DNA of 64,000 nucleotides, taken from NCBI GenBank assembly GCA_914767715.1, contig OU612065.1, forward strand, positions 21,762,001-21,826,000. The letters are read 5' to 3'. The stretch is from Membranipora membranacea (Eukaryota > Bryozoa > Gymnolaemata > Cheilostomatida > Membraniporidae). Positions 10,443 through 25,400 of the stretch are shown here, in pieces. Under the pieces are notes generated by a model that had not been told where the DNA came from, did not search any database, and saw nothing but the letters and a program-made list of their open reading frames with translations. How positions within the stretch are numbered: position 1 is the stretch's first letter; each line of letters starts with the position of its first letter. A program made the translations under genes and the position numbers.

Positions 10443-13400
10443 ATGGCAGGTAGGAAGCGTGCAAAAAGTCTTTTGTGTGAGCCTTATTGTTTTCTGAAGT
10501 AAACTTTTTTCAAGCATAACCACTATCTCATTTTAACTACAGTCGACAGAAATGTTTCTATCACGGAATTTCATTACGCTTACAATGTCCAAAGTTATTT
10601 TATAGTTTTCTTTTTCAAAATTGACAATGATTTTTTTATGATGCATTTCTGTGAGAAGGGATCTTCTTTAGCAACTATGTAAAATTTTGCTCGTGTGAGA
10701 ATCTTATATAATATGAACCAATTATTGTTGTGCTTCAGTGAATTTGAATGATTTAAACATTTATTTTTTAAGGATTAGTGAAACCCAAGAAGTACAACTG
10801 GAAGGACTCTAATTTGGCTCTGTTTGGATCCAAATTAGAAAGAGAGGTCAAAAGTGAGTGCAAATCATTGTTTGACATGATTTTAAAATGGACTTGTTTC
10901 TTTTTTGCAAGGTAAAACAATTGAAACTTTTGACTACTATTGCAGTTCTGGGTTATATAACTAGATAATAATATAATTATTTATATTTGAGCGATCGGGT
11001 GTAATTATTTAAACAGAATATGATTCAACACTTTACAAGCAACTATGCATTAGATCTGGAATACGAGGATTTAGCTAATCACAAAATAATCAGTCTCATC
11101 TTATAATGTTTTAGAGGCTTCTGCTGCTACTGAACCAGCATGGGATGGTGCTGGTCAAGCTGTCGGCCTTCAAATCTGGAGGGTAGAGGTATGTTGAACT
11201 GAAATTGTTCTGCCTGTAAATTATTGGTCAAATGCTTAAAATCTCCAATAAGGGACAAGCTTATGGATCGGTGCTACTGCTATCATAATAACGACATTAG
11301 ATGCGATGACAGCTAATGTTCCCTATGCTGCAGCTCCAGACTTAGATTCATATTTTGTATAAATGTATTTATTTATTTAGAATATCTCCATAAATCACAG
11401 TTAAATCACTAGATTCGGTGATAAAATTGAGAAATTGAATTTACAAACTAACACCACGCTAATCTTATGTGTAATACGATTGATGTTACAGAAGTTTAAA
11501 ATCAAGCACTGGCCCAAGGAGGAGTACGGTAATTTCTATAGCGGAGACTCATACCTCATTCTTAGGGTAAGTTCTAGTTCCTTTTTAATTATTCTTCCTA
11601 TCAAAATTAAATCAGGAAGCCACACAGATCCTAATTGTGGAATTTCCAGGCACAAAACTGCAAACCTTGTTCTATGCAAAATTCTATTGAAGAAGTATCA
11701 CATAAATTTCTTTTTTTTTGCAAAACAGACCTACAACCCGAAAGCTAACAGTGAGCTCCTAGCCTGGGATCTTCACTTCTGGATCGGGAAGTACAGCTCA
11801 CAGGATGAGTATGGTACTGCAGCTTACAAGACTGTGGAACTGGACACTTTCCTTGATGACGGGCCGGTGCAGCACAGAGAAGTCATGGGATTTGAATCTG
11901 AGGCTTTCAAATCATACTTTGATAAGATTGTGTAAGTTAAAATCATAATCATGTAACATATATATACCTATGGTTAAATTAGGGACACTGACATCAGTTG
12001 GATTTATGCAAGATCTTTTTTTACTAGTTTGAAAATCCGTTCATATTTATATTGTTAGTATAGTCATCAATGCTAAATATAGGTAGAGGTTTTATAGGTA
12101 TAGAAAATGATAACTTGTACACGTAAATGAAAAAAAATTCCTTGGAGGCGGGGCTCCGGCGATGTTATTTAGTATCATCGCAACGTGCGACGTGTTTTCG
12201 CCAATTTTTAGATAAAAATTATCAAATTCCAGTCATTGGAGAAGCATATTATACACACATCCAGATTGAATGTTTGTTGAATGGAGCAACAAACCTAACG
12301 TCTGGCTTGTCCGACTTTTCGTCTGTGGATGTTAAGGTTTTCAGAATGTTCACTGATTGATATGTGCTATGAAAACAACAAGACAGAAGGTCTGATGCTG
12401 CAATCAGGCATTGGCATCGCTTAATTAGACCGGCATCGCTTAATTAGACTGGCGGCTGCCAATAATATCCTTCGTTAAGAGGATACAGCTGTGACTGAAC
12501 GAGTAGCCTGCTATTTTGTTATTTCTTCAAATCAAGATAATATTGAATAACTAACACTTTTATGGTAGCCCTTTACGTTATTAGATAGGGTTGTTGTTCG
12601 CAAAACAGATAACTCTCTTGTTTAAGAAGGCGGTGCAATTACTATTTAAAGAATATTGTATTGTAATTACCTACTGGTTGTTAGCGGCAGGAACAGTTAA
12701 ATAACCTGAACTGAAACTGACCTGTCTTATACAATCATAATTGAAACTGATAACCAAGGTTTATATCGTAGTCTGCACATATTGAGGCCGGGCTATCCGT
12801 CCCCCATTTTTCTTTGATGTCTCGCTTTAATCCATAAAATTCTACGTATTGCAAAGCAGGGCCCCACAAATATATGACCAGAATTTTTCCCGAATGATAG
12901 GAATTCCATTGTGTGATACAGCCATTATGATATATTTTTTTGCATGTGTGATACATGTCACATATATAGGAAAAAGTCTATAACGCCCTATTTCTTTTCA
13001 CAGGTATATGGAAGGTGGCGTGGCTACTGGTTTCCGTCATGTTGAGAGAGGAAAATATGAGTCCAGATTTTTCATTGTTAAGAAGATCGGACGACGAACC
13101 GAGGTCAAACAAATCCCAATGAGATACAAGTCAGTCAACTCTGGTGATGTCTTCATCATGGATCTTGGTCTGACTATCTACCAGTTCAACGGAGCACATA
13201 GTTCAAAGGTAAACATTGAGCAATTCTCTCTGCAAGGGAAAGGTCAAACGGTAAAACGCCATGAAAATAAGTTTTATGTGTTCATATTGTCTGCCATGTT
13301 GTCCTAATTGTAATAGCCGCCGAGTTGAATGTCACTTTTGTGATAATAGTGGCATCAAAGCTATCATCTCAAACAAAGGCAACTTAAGAAAAATAATAAT

Positions 13401-15527
13401 GATGAGCTGCGGTAGCATACCAGTAGAATGAGAGGGAACATGGATTGGACTATCCTGTCTTAACAAGCTTTGTTGGGGGGGGGGGAACCCCCACCGAACA
13501 AAGTTTGTTAAGACAGGCTAGGATCGGACATGATCCACAATAATATGTCTGTGCAAATCTGAGACTTTATGTTGTGGCATTTGAGTTTTAAAGTGCACCT
13601 GTAAATAATTGACCTTTATTCAACAACCCTACAGACGGGAGAGATCATCAACTGACAACATCAGATTTTACTGCCATTATTCATATCGGTAATAAAAAGT
13701 AGATTAGCAACCCTGCTTCACATTATCCTTAATTAGGTGTAATCAGCAGCTTAATATTCCCAATAATATCCTTACTCTGTGAAAATATCATAGTGTTTTG
13801 TCAACGGATAATATCCTCAAAGGTAATTGACATCAACCTCAAACTATGATGTTTTTTTATGGTTTATATCAAAGAATCTTATTCTTGATCTTGTAGGATG
13901 AGAAATATATGGCTGGTGCATACTGTCAGCAACTGGAGGGAGAACGAGGGGGTGCAATGACTCAAGTTTTGGAAGAGGACACAACCCCTAAATCGGTAGG
14001 TCGGAAAAGTTGAATTAGTAAATCTGAATCTGAAGTAAAGTAGCTGTAGAAAGGCAACATGATACAGATATGATGCAAGATCCAAATACAAATCTAGGTC
14101 ATCTAAGTTATTTAGATATTATTTCATTGCGCCTTGATGATAAAACATTTAAAATCATTATAATTTAGTGCGGGCCCAATGCAAATTGAAATTGCATAGC
14201 TATCTGACTGACATGTACAATTAACTGTATAGTGGACACACATGTTTATGGGTGAAAACAACAGGCTACGGGGTAACAATATTATGCATTGTTTTTGAGA
14301 ACACAGACTATTTATCGGGATTGATCCACAAAGCTTTGTGAAAAGAATATTGAAGATTAAAACTGTGGTGTCGGTTTAACATGCTCTTTTTTTATTTGCA
14401 GCATGAGTTCTTCGAAAAGCTGCAGGTGGAGGTTGGAGATGTTGACGATGATGGTGATGCAGTTGATGGCGGAGATGGGAAAAAAAGAATGTTCAAGTAA
14501 GTAGATCTAGAATGGCCCTCTCCTGTTGAGCAAAGTTTACCATCGCTGTTAACAAAAAAAGGAGAAATTTAGTATTACTTTAAAGTTTATCCTCAAATAT
14601 AGAGACAATTTACATTGTATTTGTCATGTCTTAATTCTGCAAATAATAAATTGTTGTAGAATTTCTGATGCTACTGGCAAGATGAACTTTGAACTGATCA
14701 AAGAAGATGACATCTCTAAAGACCTGCTGGACACTAACGTATGTTAACAGACTAAAACTTGTGCTCTTAGTAGATGGAAGCATAACTCCCACTCATAATA
14801 ATGGACAGACCATCACAGAGCATACTTTGCGATTCATTTTATTCCTCATCTCGTGCTAGCAAGCTTTTGTATCAGGGTGCATACAAAAATCATAATAGTT
14901 TCGATACCGTATTGATATTGATAAAATATTGAGTTCCATTTTTACATTTACATAATCACAGTAATTCAACATGCCATTATTTTTGTTTTGTTATAAAATT
15001 ATTGTATTTTGGTTTTATAGGATGCCTTCCTAATAGACACCGGTAAAGATGTTATTGTGTGGGTCGGCAAAAATGCATCCAAAGCTGAGAAGAAATCAGG
15101 GCTCATGTATGCGCATGTAAGTTCATCAAACTATTTCAGTTATATAATCCTTGTATAATACTGAACATTCTTTCCCTGAAACATTAAGCTTCACATCCCA
15201 ATATTCAACAACCGCGCTTAAACTTCAACCAAACTCTAGCAGGAGGCAATACTAACAAAATGATTATTGAAAATGGCAGAAACACAGTAGTAAGATGTGT
15301 TGTCAATGATGGTAGTCTTATCAAGCCATTATTTCTATCACATTATTACAGTAAGATGGTTGTATTTTCTAATAAGTTTTAGGTTAACCCTGACACAATC
15401 TATTATAAAACTATGTATTTACGTATCTTTGTAGCAATTTGGTCTGCAGGCTGCGAACCCACTGGCCTCATTCACTGTCATGTCTGAAGGGCAGACAACA
15501 GATAAGTTCGATCAGTGCTTCGCCTAA
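10443..15527 (+). CDS. Three-domain gelsolin family protein (severin/CapG type)
   Basis: Eleven exons give 368 residues: 10443-10449, 10773-10853, 11115-11188, 11492-11566, 11729-11931, 13004-13208, 13897-13995, 14402-14496, 14660-14738, 15021-15116 and 15435-15527 (TAA). Three gelsolin repeats are visible at about 45-147, 148-260 and 275-368. Markers are [38 protein letters not shown] and WDLHFWIG in the first; [10 protein letters not shown], the actin-contact region, and [13 protein letters not shown] in the second; and [20 protein letters not shown] in the third. Three repeats and no headpiece match severin, fragmin, CapG and invertebrate gelsolin-related proteins, which sever or cap actin filaments in response to calcium. 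The first exon has only seven coding bases (ATGGCAG). A repeat unit begins six bases after the stop codon. Confidence 0.93.
13451..13520. mobile_element. 70-bp hairpin MITE with 9-bp target-site duplication
   Basis: The arms begin TATCCTGTCTTAACAA and end TTGTTAAGACAGGCTA, separated by a poly-G/poly-C loop. The flanks are GGATTGGAC (13442-13450) and GGATCGGAC (13521-13529), a 9-bp duplication with one change. The TAGCCTG-type termini and 9-bp duplication match the element at 2025-2234. It lies in a gelsolin intron. Confidence 0.75.
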
Positions 15528-16453
15528 ATCTCTACTACGATGTATACCTCAGCATTCAAGAAGGGGACAACTCACAACTTATCACAATTTTCTCTATTTC
15601 CATTATCGTTTACATGTACAAATACTTGTTTTCCTGTTGCGTGTTAAGAGGTGGCACCTGAAGCCAATGAATTTACTGTTTTGGTTTATTCTATAACAGC
15701 TGTGCCACCCTACGCACTATCTGTCATGTAGTTTTTTACTCTCAATTTACCAATTGAAAAATCTTGTGTGAAGAAATGGCATTTATTACATTGACTTGAG
15801 TGGTTTTCTGACAAATTTTTTTTCCTATTCCAAAATTAAAGAGAATGCTCAGTAAAGCAAAATTGAATGCACAAATTGCAGTGACAAAGTTCGCATTGCA
15901 TCTACAAATCTAACCCCAATAAGAGTAGCCATTATCATTTGTCATACTCGATAAGAACTGTCTTACACAAGTCATACAATTTGCACACACACCAAATTCT
16001 TGATGATAGACTCTTGAGAAGTGAGGGTGAGTCAAAATGAGGTTTTAGATTTATTAAAGCATGCAAGTCAAAAGAAGCATAAAGCAATACAAGAAATAAG
16101 TACATTCAAAAACCAAATAAATACAGCAGCGAAGGGTAAGAATGATAAAATTGAGGCAGAGTGAAGCAGACACCATTAGACAACACTGAGCTAGATAAAT
16201 TCAAAACAGGCTGAACATTTCACAACCATAAATTAAGTTAAACCATCATACCTATTTCTTTTGATAAACCATCACAAAATTGCAGAAGACTGATAGTACT
16301 TATTTTTACTTAGAGTTGTCCTAACTATCATTGTGAGCAGACAACTCTTTGTCTTAATTATCCCACTTATTACCAGGCATAATGTTTGATAACAAAAGCA
16401 TTAAGATATAGAAGAATAATCAAATTGTGTTTTGTTCTAGCCTCTTAGTCTCC
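15528..16453. other. Shared 3' region of gelsolin-like gene and receptor copy 1
   Basis: This is the gelsolin 3' UTR (plus strand) converging on the receptor 3' UTR (minus strand). From 15533 onward the sequence recurs at 36983 and 57680, so most of the gelsolin 3' UTR belongs to the amplified unit. A short inverted pair GGTGGCAC/GTGCCACC lies near 15650-15708. No coding sequence was seen. Confidence 0.6.
16050..16055 (-). promoter_or_regulatory. Candidate polyadenylation signal, receptor copy 1
   Basis: Minus-strand AATAAA about 400 bases past the stop codon. The hexamer is kept at 37486-37491 and 58183-58188 in the other units although surrounding bases differ. Confidence 0.45.
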
Positions 16454-19400
16454 TTAGGATTCCATAGGAGTATATCTGCCTCGGTCAGTTTCACTGAGGG
16501 CCTGCTGTAGGTATTTCTCAAGTCTGGAGATAGATACACGCTGGGTCGGCTTGGCACACCAGCTACTTTCCATCAAAAGCCTGAGTTTAGTCTGTACTTC
16601 AGCAGGAACAAGCGGGTTGAACTGTTGTAATTTTTAAAAAAATTGAGCAGGTGGATATGATCAGCTAGAACAAGAAAGATAATTTAGTGGTTATATGGTG
16701 ATTTTGCTCTGTTTAAATGCAAGTATCTACAACTTGAAGCAGTGTTCTGTCAGGTTATTTTGAGATGGACAGTCTGTCAGGTGGGTCTTTTAATTAGAAT
16801 GAGCGATGCTTTACTGAACACCATCACATCGCTCAATGTTATCGCTCACTTGGTCTTTCAATAAGACGACTTCGTTCCCAAATTGCTCACTTTGAATTTA
16901 TAGTTCCATCAATGAGTGAGCGATAGTGAGTGAGCGATAGTGAGTGAGCGATTGTGAGTGAGCGATAGTGAGTGAGCGATAGTGAGTGAGCGATAGTGAG
17001 TGACCAATAGTGAGTGACCAATCAGATTGCTATTTTGTTTTTGATTTAAAAACCTCCTTGAATCTGTTGTATGACCACTAGTTTCAAACTTTATGACATA
17101 ACAAAGCTGACTTACCTGAATAGGTGGTCGGTATTTCTGAACTGATATTAGTTCCTCCATGGCCTCAAAATCTGGGTTATCTCCAACTTTGTCGTGATAG
17201 GGCAACACATAGCTACTGACTGAAAAACAAAAAGTGTATTTATACAATATCAGTTATTTATAACAGTGCATGATCCTTTATCAATGAGAATTATTCACAA
17301 CCTTGTATAGGAGCAATTGTGGCCGGATACCCTTTCTGACTTTGCCAGGGAAGGAAGAAGGGACCTCCAGTATGAAATACCTACGCCTAAGCCTTAGCCA
17401 TAGAGCAATGGTTAATCCCAAACATAATTACATGGGATATAAAGAAAAGCAAGACAAAGGAAAATTAACGTAGTAGTCTTTTAATTCCTTGAGTTTTACA
17501 TCTGAATAAAAATGTAGTGTAAGATTGTTCCAGATGGATTTGATATTTTAAGCAGTAAATTAGGTTGAAACTACAAGCAAGTTTTTTTTGGGTAAAAATG
17601 TCACATTTCAACATAAGCTTATCATTAAATCAAAGGAGGTATTGTAAATCAAACAGATGGAACTATCACACGGAGCTGTGCTATCTATTCATTCTGATAT
17701 CCTTATAATTTTCATAGCCTGCCAAAATTTTTTTCAAGTGCATCCATTATATTATATAAGTTGATCTACAATAACTAGTGAGCACAAAACTATGCAGATT
17801 GATTTTAAACTCTTTTGATAAACTGTCAGTGTTTGAATTATTTTAGTTTTAATTATATGGTAAAATAATTAAGAATTTAGTGAAATATAATTTGTATATA
17901 AATTTGAAATTTTTTATTGAAATTTGCAATAGGTAAACATGTACAGCTCATTAATTTAAATAGTACATTGGTATCTCCGATAACAATTCAGTAAAAGCGT
18001 CAGTAGGTTATCCAAACAAAGAATTGGTAACTGTAATGATGTTAGATGGCGCTGGTGTTAGGGGTCTGTAAACGGTGTTGTAGTTTGTGCAAGGGAAAGT
18101 TCTGTTGCTATTTTTAGCAGATAAAATAACTTAAATACTCAAGCCCTTGATCTGACATTTCTTAGCAATAGAATGCAATACTCTTATCTTGTCACGCAGA
18201 CCAAACCTATCTGTGACAGAAATCAGTGTCCTGTAAGTGTATTTTTCTACAGCTCTTTTTACAGTGCATACACATGTATAATTCTAGACAACACAAATCT
18301 CATATTTCTTATGTTATTGAATTGTCGTCCCTTGCATTCATTCTTTCATGTGTATGGTACAACTTGTAAATGTGTAAACATGTCCTCGTGATAAATTATT
18401 GTTTACAGTTGATGTACACAGAACTAGTCACCTATGCTCATAATTATCATATTGGATCGCTATTATATCCGCTCATAATGTGTGAGTTTTTCTTTGTGTA
18501 CTAATTAGAATTGTGTACACTTTTCCTTTGGTTAATGTCGTAACAGTTCATTCAATTGAGGAATTAATTATATTATTATTATTATTTTTCATTGTTTGAT
18601 GTTTGTCAGCATCACACCGGCTATTTCTCGTAGCATACTCATTCACTCATTCGTTTTTCTCTCTCACAAATATTAATAATTCATTTTACCTTTCCACAGG
18701 TCTACCAGTAAATAAGTAATACAATACACTGCGTCATAAGCATGGAATTCGAAATAGCCATCCCAATACAGTAACTTTGATCTAAAATTGTCTGGTCAAT
18801 CTATTTCTGGATCAGTATTTTTCTCCAAGTAATGACAGACATCACTTTCATATCACATACGCATGATTTTCCCCCAGGGTGATAGTATAATAATTTGAGA
18901 GCAATGAGCAACAATACGCCTAAAAATAGTAGCAAATTCCCCGATAGAGTCTTTGAATGATTCCTACTCAGTTCGAAGAGAAATTCCACAGGTTCATTGT
19001 GTCCTTCACCATCATGAGTGTGGTATGAAATTAAGGTTAAGTTGCTAGTGAAGAGAAACAATGCTTATCAATCTGATACTGACGTCATTGAAGCAAAACA
19101 GACCTAACTAGGCATGCTGACGCAAGTTAAAAGCAGCTAAAATAGCTTACCTTGACTACAGTTGACAAGAACCTCCCATATAGCCAAACTGAAAGAGTAA
19201 ACATCAGAACTTATGAATGACTCAAACTGTTTCTTGTTGATCGAGGAATCAGCTATCTCCGGAGCTATGTAGCGTTTCGTCCCTACCTGGAATTAATAAA
19301 AAAGATAAAGATGTTACTGTCGAGATGAAATAGTTTTTGCCGTGTCATAATCAGTTTTTTTTTGCAAGAATTCCGGTTGCTGAGAGAACTATGAGATAAA

Positions 19401-22400
19401 CCTTTGCAGTGATAACAATTCAATATATATAATATAATATATATAATATATATATAATATAGCAATGGCAATTTTGTCTACTCAAAATCATAGGATGAAA
19501 AGCTGTAAAGATTCCTCCCCGATATGCAAAAAGATAGAATCTTCCTACTTTCATCTTTTGTTTATTAAATTACAGTCAAGCTCTTTCGTGGTCAATTGTA
19601 TCACTGCACCTCACATGCATAGTTTACCAGGCATTCTCGACAGCATTGTAGATCAAAGCCAAACATACAGTGAAATTTGTCACTTTGCCATTATTGCATA
19701 ATCATCTAGGATGGGGGTTTTATGTAATGTTTGCCCACAGGTGTAGGTGTTATTTGGCAATTGATAATTCTCCTTTGTGGCGCATGCATATATTCAGATA
19801 CACATATTGTTTCATATGTAAAAAGAGGCTTTGATATCAACTGCTATTCCGATCAAATTATTGTTCTCCTAAAAAATTATTCTTCAAGGCTAAATATTCA
19901 GTGTGTATGTACTTTTTGTTGAAGGCATTAGCACGGATGCCATTCCTCCCCAACAACAAACATCAAACTGATGCAGGAATTGCAATCATTTACAGCTCAG
20001 CTCAGCTCAGCTTGGCTCAGCTCAGCAATTAAGTCTGGAACTGTAGGTTAAATTGCATGTTAATTGCTAAATATGTAGCACATGCTTCCATTGCACGAGG
20101 CTATAACTTTCTTGTAAGTTTGGGATGAAAGTTGTACTAAGTCAAAAATTGCCTGAGCGGTCAGGCCGTCTTATGTCCAAAAGGATTGCATGTCCTCTTA
20201 TTAATAGAGACATACATGTGCCGTTGATTGGTACTCTAGAAACAAAGGCATGAAGCGCCGCCGGATTCTTTTTATATAACCTACAGCAATACAAAGAAAG
20301 TAAGAAGTTATTTCTGTTGAAATCACCTTGGTGTCCAACTCCTCAAGCTCTTTCGAGTCAGGCTTAGGGCGACTGATGGCCAGACCAAGATCTGCTATGC
20401 AGCATGTTCCGTCATTCTTCACCAAAATATTTTTGGTCTGAAATTAAAACCATTGTAGAATTTCAACAAGGAAAACATGATACCTTCTGTCCACTGAGAC
20501 ATCGATGGATCTTCAATTAACCTTACAAATCTAGGATGTTCAGTGCTTTATTGCCCTCATCATTTACTTATTGTAGGGTTATAAAAACCCAAGATATTAT
20601 GAAAAGTGCAGTTTGATTGGACAAGGAAACAGGATGATGTGATAGGAAGGTCAGGGCAATAAGTTCCAAATGGTAATAAATTTCCTAAACCAAATGATAA
20701 TGATGAGCACAGGACATGCCGCATGCAATTGTATTCATATTGGCATGGCAACATAAAGAGTGCCGGCCCATTTAAACCACATCAGCATAGAATAAATTGT
20801 GGAATATATTTAGTCACCTTGACATCTCGGTGCGCTATGGCTGGTTTACGGCGACTAGCTCGAACGTCTTGATGTAGGTAGTTTAAACCGGAGCAGGCAG
20901 AGATGAGCATGCGTATCACGTGTTCAATCTTCAGGGGTCGGTTGGTTTGCAAATAATCATAAAGTGAACCTAAAATGTTTTATAATTATAACGTGACATC
21001 AGTATTTTTTTGACACGTGAGGGGTAAAAGGTGAGTCCGATAGCTTGTAAAACTCTGGGGGAACCTGTCTGTCTTATTTTTGGTTATACAAGCGTATTCT
21101 AACAGCAAACTTAAAATAATGAACAAGATAAGTAAATAAGGATATTTGTGCTCAACAAGAGCTACATACCGAACTTGAAAACTGATCATAAAAATAAAAT
21201 ACCGAAATGCCACTCTTGTCAGGAAGCCAAAAAAAGTCCTATTTTTGGCAACCCATTTTCCAGAAAATGTACCGATTTTATCATTCAGGTAATGAAATTT
21301 TTTCGACTGATAAAAGGAAAATTTTACAAAGACTATCTTTCATTCCGTTAACCAGCATTCTTTCTTATATGACTGTCACTAGGACCATGAATCAGCAATA
21401 TCATGACAATACAGATAATCTTATTAAAAAGTATCATAGTTATGATAAATGATCCTACAATATGCTACTGTGTTTCAGTTTGTTGGCTCCAAACTAGGTG
21501 AAATAAACGAATTGCAGATAAGGCACTATGGATGAAATCAAAGCGGGAACTCTCATCATGCCAACTCCCATACACGATAGTTTAAATACTCAAGCACTGC
21601 CTGGGCTGCCGCTTGTAGCATGATAGTGGTTGCTTGATTATGGAATGCCACCACCAACAACAGGGGAATAGATTTGAGCACAAAAACTAATGATAGTCAT
21701 TTAAAAGAATAATTAAATCATAATAAACAACAATAATACAAATATTAGTTAGCTTACCTTGTGGATGGTAGTCTGTTATGATCCAGAATTGGGTCACAGA
21801 CTGGTCAAAGGTTATGTCACAATCTCTAAATCCAAGCACATTCTCATGTCGCAATGAAATGTCACAATACAGCTTTCGTTCTCGTTCGAAATTTGTCTCA
21901 TCCTTGGAGAGGAATACTTTCACCGCCACATGGGAATTCTGATACGCTGCTTTATAAACTCTTCCGTAGCTTCCTTGGCCTATAAGAAAGGACTTTATAG
22001 AATTCGAGAAATGATTTTCCAATATGTATTGTATATTAGGAGCTGGGAGTATGAGAAATAACAATCTAAGTTTATTCTCAGTTTTTATGACCTCATTGTA
22101 TTACAATTTGTGAACTAAGTCAGTGTCTTGTAATAAAAACAGACTGGGTAATGATGTTGTTCTGTTGTCCAATAAAACACTATGCTGTACAGAATGAGTA
22201 CTCCTTGCTGAAACAAAATTATAGCTGACCCAGTGCTTAATCCAGAGAGCAAGATCTCCAAAATGACTCAAGAAGTAAAATCCCTCTTATCAGATCTGAC
22301 TGGCCGCTTTCAAATATACGTATGCTTTGCCAGCCTTCTTATGAGTGAAGAAAAAACCAACTTATTCGGCCCGCCCATTATTTCGATCACACCCATATTT

Positions 22401-25400
22401 TTTGGGAAGTTTAAGTTTGATTGCAAGAGGTGACTGTGCGCTTTTGAAATGAGGCAACAAACTAGATGTCAAAATGTCATGCGTAGCCTGATTCAAAATT
22501 TAATGCTGACTCATTGCCCGTCGGTTTTTGAGAGAAGACTATAATTGTTACATTAATAGTCAGTTTTTTCATTATATGTGGTATTTATGCTTTTGATGCA
22601 TGCATCTTTATTTTGCTATTTATAAAAACTATTTTCATTTTGATTTATTTTATTGCGATTGACATTTAAAATCAACTAATTTGCATTGCATCTCCAAATA
22701 GTATTCGTGATTTTAAAAAGTATCCATAGAAATGCTTATTGTAGCAAACATAGGGGTTCGTTGAAACTGTGAGTTTGCTTACCTTGACCAAATTGCTAAT
22801 TATGTAAATTTCACATCAATAGGTTAAAGAGACTGAGTAAGGTAATCCAACTCATCATTATTTGGTAATGTATGCCCATGGCACAGTCAAGTCATACCAT
22901 GTCCAAGTTTATGACAAAGTATGATAATTAATACATCAAAATACTTGCCAATTTATGAAGGTGACACCACGCGGATGCCATGTTTTCAGTTGTCAGGCCC
23001 AAATCGACAACATGACATGACATATTTTTTTGACATTCGATCCCAATTTGTTTTCCACGAAATGCTTAATTCTTTGATTACCCGTGATCATATATTGAAT
23101 AATCAGAGCAAAAATGTAATATACATATATTTCTGAAATTATTAAAAATCGATGGTTGAAAGCAGTTTCAATTGTTCAACAACCTGCTGTCGACAAAGAC
23201 TCCACCCCATCCCAACACGGGATAAATGTGCTGTAAATTTGTATATAATGTACATATGATAATGTAGATATTATTATTATATTATAAACATCTTACCAAT
23301 AATATCCAAGAGTTCCACTAGGCTTGCTATTGTCCTTTCTCTAAGCACTGGCATCCCACGCCCTGATCCACTGTTCAGTCCGAGTACCTGCCAAACACCA
23401 TAGTAAATAATGAGTTGTAAATAACATCCACACTGGCTTCAAGGTGGCGGGGGGGGGGGAAAGCTGATATTAGCTTAGTTTGCACAGTTTGCACAGTTTG
23501 CAAAGTCATCTCAGTTTATGACAGAACAAATATTTCACCTACACGAAAGTCTTTATTTTGAATTAATGATAATTCTGAGGGATTTATGACATTCAGTAGA
23601 TAAAATTTATACCATTAAAAACGCTTGTTCAGAGCCTGTCAACTTGATTTTTTAACAAATGATTTTCGGCTTACATGACTTGTGATAGCACATTTTTGAA
23701 CTAAGAAAGTATAGCTGCAATTTGCATGTACGCATTAAAAACAGTTTAAAGGACTTTTTTGCTGTACTAAGGCCAGGATATTTAGCAACATCTTGTCAAC
23801 TTTTATGCAGTTCCAATTATCATGACTGACAGTTCAAACAGATGACAATTAATCAGCTTCATACTGCATAGCTGTAAACTATACATAGCGTATAATAATA
23901 ATATGCTATGTATAGATTACAGCTATGCGGTATTTATATTATTATAAATCATGCGCAGACCCCAAAGTAATGGACTTACGTTGAAGAGATGAAAAGTGCT
24001 GGGCACTTTTTTTAAAATGTCTATTTTTATCGGTTCAGAAAGTCATGACTGAAGATTAAAACAAATGAACAAATAACTATCCGCATACAAAGAAGGCATC
24101 ATATAAAAATAGCATATATGAATCAAGCCACCACCAAAAATAAAAAAAAGGATGCGTAAATTGAAGAAATTAGTAAAAGAGGTGAAAAAGGCTGAGCCGT
24201 GTCATCTATGACGGGGTTCAGATAGTCGTGACTGACGATTCAAACAGATGAACAAATATTCAACGTCATAGTTTGTAGCCGAAATCCATTCATATTGGCA
24301 TTTTTGAGTAATGCGCAAACGCCAATTATTGAGTATGCGTAATTGGTGACGTAAGAAAGTGAGATTGATAAGACAAGGCCTTAAAAATAATTAACTATAT
24401 TGGAAGAAAGGAGAGTGACAGGATTACTTTTATGTCATTATTTTGTTTCCATGAGTAATGAAAACATCTTGGGTAGGAGTCTTTGGTGAAATGATGCTAG
24501 TTAAGCAGATAAAAACCAAAGGATAGGATATAAATCTGAGGTAAAATAAATTTTATATCAATGAGATTGTCTTTAAATGTTTCATTCAAATAATGCATTT
24601 GAATACTCAAAACCCACAGAGAAATTTTAGCGCAGCCCTGAGGGCTTCATGGTATTTTTTACTGAGGCAGAGCCTTCCTGCCTCCCGTACAACTATAGCC
24701 CTGCGGCAGCATTAATCACTGATAACTCATGTATATTTCATTAGACACATTGGTTATGGCTTACCTGTCCGTGACTATTGGGTAGGAACTCCATTTTTTC
24801 ACCAGGTGAATAATTTGGATTACGGCGAGCTCTCTTACGATCAATTTTCACCACGATTCCGAGAAAGATAAAAGCAACTAACAACGGAATCGCAACTCCA
24901 AGGCTAATGTTGATTGAACGCTGACTGTCATCTACAAGATTGGTTGGAGGAAGAGTCCCAACAAGGATGTTTGGTTGGTGGTTTTCTACAGATTGGGTAA
25001 CGTGTGGGTGGTTGATGGGAGCAGGAGAGCCATTGGTGCTGGGAGTATACTCAACTGTAAAAGAAAGCATCACAACACATAGGTATTTGCACAAATTAAA
25101 CAGAATGCGCTCTAGACAGAAATGATTGAGAGCTTAGCTCAGCATTATTTTGAAAATATAGCGGTATTAAAACAGAGAAAGAAAATTAGTTAGCAGGTGA
25201 ACATTATCTTGTAAGCCCAACTCCACCTAGTAAAACATATTTGTTATCCAAATAGCGACAACACATTTGATTGATTGTAAGACAGCAGCTACTAGTCAAA
25301 AACAGGTTAATATCTTTCTTTGCTGCCAAGTGACAGTAGGTGGGAACCAGATTATGGGTCCCAACGCTTCAAAAAATTTCCCAACCAATCTACTACGAAA

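Noticed and set aside
16914-17022. A CRISPR-like array
   Set aside because: The 14-bp units are directly adjacent with no spacers, in an intron of a eukaryotic gene. It is a minisatellite.
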